Source: Symbiodinium natans
Lineage: Eukaryota; Sar; Dinophyceae; Suessiales; Symbiodiniaceae
NCBI GenBank assembly: GCA_905221605.1
Contig: CAJNDS010000207.1
Coordinates: 64,001 to 128,000, forward strand
Length of the DNA stretch: 64,000 bases
Direction of reading: 5' to 3'
The stretch's first letter is position 1. Every line of letters begins with the position of its first letter. The position numbers and the translations under genes were made by a program. Under the pieces are notes generated by a model. That model ran no database searches. It saw only the letters and a list, made by a program, of their open reading frames with translations, and was not told where the DNA came from. Shown here one piece after another: positions 47,550 to 56,805 of this stretch.

Positions 47550-47852
47550 GGGAGCCTGCCCCCCCCTTGCCATTGCCGACCCTGCGACAACAACTACATC
47601 TTTGAACCACTACGCGACTTCCAGCTGGGGGCCCTGTACATCGTTGAGGTAGGGTTCAGTCCAGTACGGGGACCGCCGCTGGCCGTGCTGCTCCTCTACC
47701 TGAGGCGTGAGGGGGAGCTTGACAACCGCTACTTGAACGATATCGGCGGCCTACACGAGCTCGAGGGGGCGTACCGGATTATCCACTACCCCTCGCTCGC
47801 CAGGGAGTATTTCAACGTCAAGTTCGTGACTTGGCAGGGAGACTGTGAATAA
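47550..47852 (+). CDS. upstream LINE frame of 100 codons
   Basis: Open from after TAG at 47547 to TAA at 47850-47852, without an ATG. It reads NNYIFEPLRDFQLGALYIVE, then PPLAVLLLYLRREGELDNRY, LNDIGGLHELEGAYRII and ends FVTWQGDCE. The character is clearly protein-like. It ends one base before the ATG of the next frame (TAA-G-ATG), a spacing known from stop-restart translation in some retrotransposons. The missing start means it is 5' truncated, spliced or decayed. No domain is recognised. Confidence 0.55.
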   Translation, partial: GSLPPPCHCRPCDNNYIFEPLRDFQLGALYIVEVGFSPVRGPPLAVLLLYLRREGELDNRYLNDIGGLHELEGAYRIIHYPSLAREYFNVKFVTWQGDCE

Positions 47853-47853
47853 G

Positions 47854-48812
47854 ATGTCCACCCTACTTCAAAGTGGAGGGGGGCCGGATGGCAGCCCGGG
47901 GGGAGGAACGGCCTCCAAACGGAAAATGGAAAAGGAGGGGCTCACGCTCGAGTCCATCCGTGTGGCCATCAAGGAGGAGCTAAGGTCGGAAAGACGAGAG
48001 TTGAAACTGGAGCTGCTGGGGGAGGTGCGAGCAGAAGTCAGGGAGCAGTTGGGGGATATCAACCAAATCCTCCATGAGCTCCAGTCCTTGCACACCGCAC
48101 AAGCACAGACCCTGCATCGAGTGGATCAGGTGCAGCAACGGCAGCAAGCCAACATGGATGCCATGGCAGAAGAACAACGCACCCTGCGGGAACGCCTGAC
48201 TCTTCTGGAAGGCAAGTTCGGGCAGCTCAACACCGGCACCTTGGCATCCAGGGGGGAGTCCTCCTCCTCGGAGGAAGACCGCAGACAACCAGCGCTCATC
48301 ATAGGGGGGTGGGATGAAAACACCCCAGCCGCGGAGACTCTCCACCATGCACACTCCACTGCCGCGCAACTCCGGCTGGACATTGATATGGAGGGGGCGT
48401 TTGTCCCTGGGATTCGCAGGGGGTACGCCATCATACCGCTCAAGTCAGAATGCCCCTCCAAAAGGTCAGGAACGCCAACATCGTTCTGGGGAAGAAGCCG
48501 GACGGCACGGGGCAGCGCCTTTGGCTTGCTCTCTCACAAAGCCCCCAACGCCGAGCAAAGGCGAAGCTGGCGGGCAAGGCAAAGAGGTTGGCGCTCGAGC
48601 AAGGGGGGGACATCTCCAAGGTCGAGGCCGAGTTCAACACAGGAACAGTCTGGTTCCAGGGTACCAGAATCGCATCGGCCACCGCGGCCGCACCCCCGGA
48701 CAGCTTGACGGCGGGGGCAGGATGGGTGGACGTTGTTGCTGTAGCCAGAATCCTCAAGCAAAGCGTGGAGGAGGTGAAAGCCACCTGGGAGCGCATCAAA
48801 CAGAGCCTCTGA
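47854..48812 (+). pseudogene. LINE ORF1-like protein, one frameshift
   Basis: From ATG at 47854 the frame gives a basic N-terminus (ASKRKMEKEGLTLESIRVAI), then a coiled coil (LRSERRELKLELLGEVRAEV, LHTAQAQTLHRVDQVQQRQQ) and an RRM-like strand region (ALIIGGWDENTPAAETL, GAFVPGIRRGYAIIPL). A frameshift near 48445-48455 moves the good frame by one base, where it continues VRNANIVLGKKPDGTGQRLW, LALSQSPQRRAKAKLAGKAK and ends VEEVKATWERIKQSL at TGA 48810-48812. Coiled coil plus RNA-binding domain is the known plan of LINE ORF1 or gag-like proteins, which coat element RNA. Confidence 0.65.
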
Positions 48813-49145
48813 CAGAAAAGGGGGGCACAGTTTCACCGCAGAGACCGCAAGCCGGGGAGAACGTACCGACTGGCAACTTGGAATGTGGGGGGGCTTAGAC
48901 TCCCAGCAGTTTGGGACCTCTGCAAAATACTCGTGGAGACCACCTCCCTTAGGGACGTGCGCGTCCTCCTGCTCCAAGAGGTGATCTGCGATGCAGGACT
49001 TCAATTCGGAGACCACCATAAGTGGAAGCCATCTACGGGAAAAAGACAGGGGTGGGGGCTACATCGACAACGGCACCGATTACCAGAAGGGGCGGACGTG
49101 GACTCGAGGCGAAGGCGTACACATGAAGGGGCCAGCAGCGACTAG
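48813..49145 (+). pseudogene. LINE AP-endonuclease domain, N-terminal part, decayed
   Basis: In the same frame as the preceding ORF, directly after its TGA, the sequence reads RTYRLATWNVGGL, then DVRVLLLQEV. 'TWNVGGL' and 'LLLQEV' are the first two motifs of the exonuclease-endonuclease-phosphatase fold (catalytic Asn and Glu), as in LINE endonucleases that nick target DNA. After about 49020 the better frame shifts (AIYGKKTGVGATSTTAPI), so there is another frameshift. The later catalytic Asp and His motifs are missing. A frame in phase across one stop suggests a former single polyprotein or a readthrough junction. Confidence 0.62.
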
Positions 49146-49378
49146 GTTCCAAAACTCACACCCCAAAGAGGGGCAGATGAGCATTTTCTTTGCCAGGTGC
49201 ACAGAGGGGGGACTGAACCCGATTGCCTCCGCTAGCCCATGTTCAACCCGGATACACCCCAGTCTCAGACAGAAACCCCACCCTGGCCCGGCCGCGAAAA
49301 CCGCGGCCTGAAACCGCATGACACTTGGGACTGGCGCGCCCTCCGGGGCAGCTCTCCCTTCGGGGGGGGCTAAGCGTG

Positions 49379-49435
<57 letters not shown>
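49379..49435. repeat. (GA)n microsatellite
   Basis: About 28 GA units; a GAA-rich tract follows at 49588-49640. The surrounding sequence 49440-49700 is purine-rich and has no supported gene. Confidence 0.95.
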
Positions 49436-49439
<4 letters not shown>

Positions 49440-49930
49440 CGAGCGAGAGCGCGAGAGTAAGCGCATAGGATAAAAGGGGCGTAAGAAGAATGATAGTAAG
49501 GCGAACCATGCTAAGAGCAATGTGAAGACAAGAACCATAAGAAGCATAAGCAGAGGCAGAATAACATTAGTAGGCAGAAAACAACAATGAGAAGAAGAAG
49601 AAGAAGAATAAGAAGAAGAAGAAGAAGAAGAGGAGTAGCAAGAATAACAATAATGACAAGGCAATAAGCGGAGAGGGGGCAGGACAGAAGATAAAGAACG
49701 AGAAGGAGTGACAGTGCTAGAGAGAGGGAAGGGCCCGTCACATCCAGATGGTAGTCGCGAGGGCGCCCCCCGGAAGCCCAAGGCTGCAGCCGAGCAGCCG
49801 ATGACGATGCGGCTATGGGGCTCCAGAACTGCAGCATCTGTGCGGAACTTAGCAGTGGAAGTGGATTCCCACATCCAGGCAAGCAGACAACCTCAAATGT
49901 CGAAAAGCACTCCAGAATCTGCTTCGTGAG

Positions 49931-50025
49931 GTGGAGCGGAGGAGACGTTTGATGCGGAGTCCATTGCGTACACCATCAATGGTGAGATGTACACTTGTGG
50001 CTGGACGACACAATATGAGCTCTAA
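49931..50025 (+). CDS. possible terminal exon
   Basis: After CGTGAG the frame reads AEETFDAESIAYTINGEMYT and then CGWTTQYEL before TAA at 50023. The composition is protein-like. A second frame here is Arg-rich. Function unknown. Confidence 0.32.
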
Positions 50026-51292
50026 GCTTCAGCGTCGCAAGTCATCAGCTATTGGCAGGCAAAACACTCAGCAGCATACAGCAATGTGGGCTTTAATTTA
50101 GTACAAGCGACGGAGAAGGTTGGATCAATCCCTCATTTGACAATGGCAATATGGACAGCACAAGCTATGAGCAAATTGTACTCTTAGATCTGCTAGAATG
50201 CCGCGCGAAGCTACTTGGGTTCCCATTTGTAGACCACGCCCCTGAAGGCGAGTACGCACACAGCCGGCTTCAAGATGCTTCTGCCAAGAGTCTCGGATGA
50301 TTGAAACCATCGATCCGGAAGGTCGTTGTCGGATTTAGGTGCGTGGAGAACAGGCACCTTTTGCTTTCTGTCAGGGGCTATGGCGCTGATAACATAGCGC
50401 CTTGCATGTGAGATGGGCTTTAGAGTTGAGGGCTAAAATTGTGAGGACAAAGCAAGTCCGAGCTTATCTCAGGACATCCTGCAAGGAGGCGCAGGACAAG
50501 TTGCAGGGCAAATGCCTCCTGTCTCGTCAGATAAACTCTGCTTTTGCTATTGGTGGGTGTATATCGTCCTTTTTTGGGGATGTTGCAGCTTCGCCGTTGC
50601 CCTGTCCCACTGTGCGTCTCAGCGAATTCTCAGTTCTCAAAATCTCAGCTTTGCTCAGCTTGTTGGGACCTGTTGAGACGTTTTGGATCTGTTGAGGCTG
50701 CAAGTGCTACCTCTGCTCAGACGGGCAGTCGCTTATCCCCGACGCGGCGGCGGAGCACCTCGAAGGAGCCCCGCAAACGAATGAGCGTTAAAATTTGTGA
50801 ATTTTGACAGGAGGCTTGACAGGGGGGGCTGGGGGGGGGGCGGGGCCGAGGCTTGTTTTCAATCTAGCGTTTCATGATTCTGTTTGAAGAACACGAGCTT
50901 CAGGTTGGGTACCAGGTTCTTGTAGAGGCATCTATCGAGTCTTTGGCCAAATTTGAGTTGCGGGAGGCGAGCCGATGGCCTGCCAAGAGGCGCAGCTTCT
51001 TCTGAAAGGCCACTCCGCCCGAGAGCTTAGCTCGTTTTCACTGCTTGCATAATTTCTTCAAGGCTGCCGTAGATGGATTAGTTCGGATGGTTGGGCCTGA
51101 AGGTCGCAATATGTACCTGACTTTCTAGGTCGGGATTGTAATTGGTGCGCCAGAAGTACAGTACATGAGCCAGGCAATACATCGAAGCCTTCCTGCCCGG
51201 AGGCGCCTCAGTGCAGTTCTTGTGCTGTTCTTGCTTTGGTTTTTTCATTTGCTTCTCCGTTTGGAGAAGTCTCCGTTTGGAGAAGTCTGCAG
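50026..51292. other. stretch without supported exon
   Basis: Nothing supportable. Two copies of CTCCGTTTGGAGAAGT lie at about 51256 and 51272. Confidence 0.45.
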
Positions 51293-52311
51293 GCCCGGCG
51301 CAAGTGGTCCGAGTACTGCTGCAAAAGCGATGAGAGCCCGACCTCCACAGCGCCAGACTCAAGCGCTCGACCGGCACACGCATCAGACGATGCAGTGACG
51401 ACAGCGGCAGCGGCTGCATCGGTGGCAACCACAACAGAAGCAGCACTTGCTGGAGGCCGGCCTTACCCTGGATCTTGTTGAAACCCTGCGTGCCTCGCAA
51501 GGAGGCACTCGAACAAATCCTCACTGAACCATGGCCCCTTGTCTCCGGCTTTGAGAGCTCTTAGAGTGGAGGTTTGTCATCTACACGGACCACTACGGAG
51601 GACACTGAGGCGGAGGAGTATGGTGAGGAGGCGGTTCGGGTCTGGGCTGACAACAAAGACGAAGTTTGTGTGCCAGGATCGGATGACCTGTCATCGTACA
51701 TCAAGTCTTACACGCCCACCCCACCCGACCCCCAACCCCTGCACATCCTCTCCTGCAGTGGAGGCAACGCCCTTCTGTCGAAGCCCGTGCCTGAAGACAG
51801 ATTATCCTGTCTCTTTGTTGCACAAGGCAAGTTCTACAAGCTGTCGCAGCAAGGTTTGTGCTTGAAGACAGACACCAAAGACTGGAACATGACCTGCTCG
51901 GCCCCTTGGCTGAACCCGACGGCTTGATTAGGGGCCTTGGGTTGGAAACACAGTTGTGGTGGACTCTGGCGGATTCTGGCGGTCTTGTAACGTACTGTCC
52001 TGCTGTCATTCACTGTCTCAGCAATTCCTTGCGACAAGACGACAAGATGAGGGGGGTCGTTATTGCTGCAAACCCAGGGCTGCCAGCATTTCTATGTTCT
52101 GTATGGTGACCACTGGGCATCACTGGGCCACTGTGCTGTGTCTCTTCCTGTCCTCGTCAAGGAGCTGCCCGAGGAGGAGTGCGCCTCCACACACTTCTTT
52201 GAGACGGTGGGCGCTTGCGAGCGAAGGCCACTTTACTCAGAGATGTACGGAGATGCAGTTCAGATGGTGGGCTTCCTACGCCAATGGCGCACCAGCCCAA
52301 TCCGTCATTAG
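51293..52311 (+). CDS. unrecognised multi-exon gene
   Basis: The exon from 51293 (after GTCTGCAG) reads ARRKWSEYCCKSDESPTSTA, then a Ser/Thr/Ala-rich tail. The exon at about 51578-51700 reads TTTEDTEAEEYGEEAVRVWA and then DNKDEVCVPGSDDLSSYIKS. A terminal exon at about 52160-52311 reads ELPEEECASTHFFETVGACE, then RRPLYSEMYGDAVQMVGFLR and QWRTSPIRH before TAG. All look coding and lie on one strand, but splice joins between them are not proven. No family recognised. Confidence 0.42.
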
Positions 52312-52955
52312 TTGTTGATGCAGGCTTTGTGTGTGGGCGGCTCCATGGAAATGTCCGGGCCTCGGTGGAGTCGTTGTGGGTTTAGTGGTATGTTGCGTTT
52401 CTTGTACAAGGGTTTGGGCTTTGGGGGCTTCAGTGAGTTCAGGGAGCTCAGGGACTTGAAGCCACAGACTTCAGCTTGCCAACTTCGCTTTGTGCCGGAA
52501 GCTCTTTTCTCGCTGTGTTGCGCACCCTGGGTTCATTGTACCGTAAGACCTACACATGCGTACTTATGAGCTCTCGAAGCCGCCAGCCCACCTACGAGTC
52601 CTCCAAGTGACTATAAAATATGAGCTGCTCTAAACCCCATGATCCTGATGTTGACTTGTGAGCAAGTTTTGCCCGGGCATGGTCGAGCCTTGGCCTGATT
52701 TTGTCGTGCTGTGATGGAGTAGAAGTCAATGGTCTTCAATGATCGCAATGATTTGGGTGTATATGGGGAAGAAAACTCGGGTGTATACGGTTGAAGAACG
52801 GGCTGCCAAGATGTGAAGAACAGAGGGTTGCATGGTCATTGCCCTCGGACATGGGAGGTCCATCTTTGCAGTAGCGCTTCTGTTCCTTGTCTGCCATGGT
52901 GCGCCAGTCTTCCACTTGTCTTTGCCCAAACAGGCAATTGTTGTGATGCTATGTG
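52312..52955. other. stretch without supported exon
   Basis: Nothing supportable. Presumably the intergenic region upstream of the Cys-rich gene. Confidence 0.45.
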
Positions 52956-55649
52956 ATGCTGTTGCTCTCTGTTGCTGTTTCTGTTGTTCTGTTATCCTGT
53001 TCTGTAGCTAACTGGGATTGCTCAGAAGCCTTTGTTCCAAGTGCAGTGCAGGACTACACGCAAGCCTGCATCAGCTGCAACTGGCCGTGCGGACGAAAGG
53101 CTCCAGCAGCGCGTGCATTCTGGACGGTGCGTTGTAGCGTATGCAACGCATGCAACATGAGGCTGCACTATGCAGGATGGTGCACCATTGTGCAGCATTC
53201 TGTAGCGCATGTAACTTGCGCAGGCATTAGATGTTTGAACCTGACCGCGGTCATGTGGCGTGTACGCCAGGCTTCCACCTCGACGACGTCGACAACAACT
53301 ACCACCACCCTAACCACCACTACCATGACAACGAGCACCACAATCACAACTACAACGACTACCACCACAACTTCAACAAGCACATCCACAATCACAACCA
53401 CCTCCACAAGCACGACCACGACCACCACAACGTCTACAACGACAGTCACAGGCCCAGCTTGCAAGAATCTTAGTCTGCCAACTGACAAGCATATCCGGTT
53501 GCAAGTTCAGAGTGCTATGCATTTCGGGAATTCAGAGGAACAAGTCGATGTCATGGAACTTGCACTTGTGCTTGCAAGTCTGGCCCCCTGTGCAGTGTCC
53601 GTCACGGACCGCTACCACCTGACCGTTGCCAAGCCATACCTGACCAAACGTGGTTTGGTCAGACACCCAGGAGATCCCAGGAGGCCTCACCAGATTCAAA
53701 GAAGCTGCACATAGCTGCACCGTGTCAGATCACTCTGAGGTGGTTCCCACTCGCTGCTTCGAGTTCTGCGATCGGACCAATGTCAGGACGGGGAAGCGAA
53801 TCGGAGCTGTGAACCATCGTGAAACCAGTGTCCCGAGGCGATGGGTTGGAAAGGTACCAAAGTATGTCTCGGAACTACTCGCCCATCTAGATCGGTAGTG
53901 CAGGAGCTGAGTGCCCATTTCTGGGGAGGCAAGTAGGTGCTGCCGGGGCGGGTAAGGTTAGATTCAATTGGGTACAGGCATTGACTTCCCCCGTCCTGTG
54001 CATCCTGGAACTGCTGTCTTCGCAGGAGCATGTACATCTCTTGCTCTCAGCTGTCTGCAGAGATGTGCCAGTCAGAAAGCTTCTACGAGACCGATCTGAA
54101 AGGGAACCGCAGGCACTGCATCTTGAACGATGACGAGCGCTGTACAGTGGATGCGTCCTTCGTATGCAATGCCAGTATGCCCATCTGCCAAGTGAGTGAT
54201 GACTCCAGAGAAAGGGAGCTTGACTCCACCGTTGTGAACGGCACCAGCCTACCTCCAGAGCAGCCTTCGATGAGCACGACCTCACAGATGGATACCACGA
54301 ATGTGAGTAGGTCATCACTGAAACAACCCTACGAAGTGCGGGGGGAGAGTGATAAGATGAGCCCGTCGAGCTCACAGAAGCGTGAAGGAGTGCATGAGGG
54401 AAGTGAGCAGACAACCGCCCGACGGACGCAGCTGCCGGATGCAATTGTGCAGTCAGTCGTGGCCGCTGCCCAGGAGTGTGTGGCCGTGGGTTTAAACATC
54501 ATTGACATCCAAGTCGTGGTAAATGCGACGATGGCGCACACGCCCCTCAGCATCAAGAGCCCTGCAGAAATGTCACTCCGAGAAGCGGTGGAGGTGGCTC
54601 AAATGGCTGGTCTTTCCACCGAGCGCCTTCTTCGGGAGCTTCAAGATGCCGGCATCGGCTTTGGTGAGGGAGGCGCGACCCAGTCACCGGCCCCGATGAT
54701 CACAGAGACGATCGAGATCAACCCCCATGGCCCCGACAGAGTTGTGGTCAGGAGGCGCAGGGAGAATTCAGAGGGGGTTTGTGTGTTTGCCCGTGGCATG
54801 TGGCTCTTTTTGAGGTCATGCACGTCTTGGTCATGGTGTGAAGATACGTGGTTTGTTCATGCGGTGTTGTATATTGTTATATGGATTAATGCGCTTGTTA
54901 AGACCCACCTGGTCAGGGCGCATCCCGCTGACACGACGGCTGCGCCCTCGACGTCCTCGCAACCAGCCAGCACCAGCCGTGAAGATGTTCGGTGCTCGTC
55001 CTTGTGCTCCAAGCAGGAGGTGTCTGACTGTGGGACCTTAGAGCCTGAGCTGTGCGCAAGTGAGGAGTTCTACTTGACTTCCTACGGCCAGATGTCCCTC
55101 TGCTTCCTAGCCGAAGGTACTTGCGAGTCTGGGCCACTTTTTCCATGTGAGGAACCGTGCTCTGGGCCCTCTCAGGGAAGGATGGGAGTCGAAGCCGTTG
55201 ATCGATTCTGTAGCTCCTTGTGCTTCAAGTACAAGGTGTCGGCTGGCAACTGCAGCACGCTCCAGGAAGACGACTGCAAGTCTCGCATGTATTACATGGA
55301 CGTTGGTGGAGAGAAGGTGCTGTGCCAGTGGGAGGCTGCAGGCATTTGTAGTGTGGACCTATCGGCCAGATGTCCCCAGAAGCATCTTTGTCCAAGCACC
55401 ACGACTACAACCACAACATCGGGTCCGGCGGTGCCTCCATTCTGCTATACCCTCTGCGACAAAATAGATATAGGCTCCCATGTCTCGGCGTGTGAGGAAC
55501 TGACAGAAGCGAAATGCAAGACGTGGCAGTATTATGCCACAATCAATGGACAACGCGCTCTTTGCAGCTGGTCCGAGATTGGCGTTTGCAGCCTGGCCAC
55601 GTGGCATCACTTGATTGCAACCATCGCAGCTGTGTCTGTAACTACGTAG
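52956..55649 (+). CDS. secreted Thr-rich protein with four Cys-rich repeats
   Basis: ATG at 52956 starts MLLLSVAVSVVLLSCSVA, a signal-peptide-like stretch, then a Cys-containing segment. An intron 53127-53270 (144 bases, GTGCGT donor, CGCCAG acceptor) would keep the frame and join to about 55 residues of nearly pure Thr/Ser (53271 to about 53450), a mucin-like linker. Four copies of a repeat follow, patterned C-x2-[LF]-C ... C-x2-L-x4-C-x4/5-[FY]-Y-x4/5-G-x3-[LR]-C-x5/6-C. Copy one is split by an intron (CFEFCDRTNV at 53755, then SCSQLSAEMC at 54039). Copy two starts CSSLCSKQEV (54993), copy three CSSLCFKYKV (55209), copy four CYTLCDKIDI (55443). Between copies one and two lies about 190 residues with helices (LREAVEVAQMAGLSTERLLR). 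A short Thr7 linker precedes copy four. Stop TAG at 55647. Extracellular or cell-surface location is inferred; the repeat matches no family I know. Confidence 0.62.
54777..54902 (+). other. probable 126-base intron inside an open frame
   Basis: GTTTGT at 54777 and TTAAG ending at 54902 enclose 126 bases, exactly 42 codons with no in-frame stop. The segment is T-rich and would encode an odd Trp/Cys/Ile-rich stretch including a hydrophobic run (WFVHAVLYIVIWINALV), unlike both sides. Removal joins RRRRENSEG to THLVRAHPADTTAAPS in frame. The alternative is that it is translated as a membrane segment. Confidence 0.55.
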
Positions 55650-56805
55650 CCTTCCTGCACGAATTTTACATTCCACAGGAACTCCGTAACATTATCTGTA
55701 TCTAAATACCGCGAATGGCCAGTGTGGAGCTGAGTCTTACGATTTTGAGTTGCGTGGCCCTGCATAACAGTTGAACTTGCAACTTATCACGCCTAAACTC
55801 ACTGAAGGAAGCTCAGTTGCCAAGGATACTTCGGCATCCTGTCCTCCGGGAATGCCTATTTGCGCAGCGAGCAGCTTGTCCAATGGGCACTTCTGGCACC
55901 CGTGCACACATGCACCTTTGCACACATGCACACACGCACATACACACATGTACACACATGTACACACACACACACACTCACGTTGATGCTGAAACACAAC
56001 TGACGGTACTTAACGTGTGAACTGAAACCTGATTGCAACTCAATTTTTGGGGCTGGCTTCCTCGAATTTCTAATCCGTCAGCACAGGGGGGTCTGGCTTT
56101 TTCTGAGCAGGAATGTTCAGTCGCGGATGCCGGGCATCAGACTCCATCCGCCCCCTGCATGATGACGAGGACACAGGATTACTCAGGCAGGAGAAGATCA
56201 ATGCCAGCAACCGGAAGAGTGCAACAACAGCACTCTACGAACACCAGGCGCGATTCCATTCCAACTTGAAGTTTCTGGTCACAAACACACACTCTTACGC
56301 ACACACGAGCGCCCAAGTGCAAGTGCCCGCGCCCACGCAGGCACGCTGCCTTCATGCGCAGGTCGTGCAGCCATATGATCTCATCCATGCATGTGTTTTG
56401 AAGGGATACAGGTATTAATTGGGCCAGGTTGCCCATCTGGTTTTCTTGCGGGATTCGGGTTGATGTTTCCTCTTGCCTAGCTGAAGCGAAGACATAAAGA
56501 ACCAAGGCACTGCGACTACCACAGCCTCCCTTCCCGTCTGGACCTCAGGGCGTTCTAGAGCACTATCGCTGCTGCCGCTGCTTGAGGTCAGCGCATCCCT
56601 GCGGGGTGGGTGCGGGAGTGGACTGAATTGGTGTGTTGAGACAGAGTCAGTATCAAGGAGGCCGTTAACACTTCCGTGAACCTGGGACCCACGGTTCAAA
56701 ACAGGGCACAAACCTCGAATCCGTCGAGCTGGCTTTGCATGCTTCGGCCCAAGCCTTCTGAGCCGACTGGTTATCAATTCGCAGCGCTGCTTTTGCACCG
56801 AAACT
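55650..56805. other. stretch without supported exon
   Basis: Contains the CA-rich repeat at about 55905-55980. No protein-like frame otherwise; this is the region upstream of the caspase-fold gene. No dinoflagellate spliced-leader relic was seen near 56700-56805. Confidence 0.45.
55905..55980. repeat. interrupted (CA)n repeat
   Basis: CACACATG-type units followed by pure CA. It gives rise to the His/Thr frames and Val/Cys frames on the two strands. Confidence 0.9.

Larger units (their letters stand above)
47550..49145 (+). mobile_element. 5' part of a non-LTR (LINE) retrotransposon, decayed
   Basis: Three consecutive coding blocks share GC-rich, G-run-rich sequence unlike the flanks: an upstream frame, an ORF1-like RNA-binding frame and the start of an AP-endonuclease domain. 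Reverse transcriptase is absent before the (GA)n tract at 49381, so the element is truncated or rearranged. A frameshift and other damage show it is inactive. True ends and target-site duplications were not found. Confidence 0.68.

Noticed and set aside
49080-49882. 264-codon minus-strand frame with Leu/Ser runs
   Set aside because: Produced by the (GA)n and (GAA)n tracts.
53231-53473. His/Asn/Asp-rich frame over the Thr-rich exon
   Set aside because: It is the shifted reading of the ACN repeat. The Thr/Ser frame connects in phase with Cys-rich coding on both sides.
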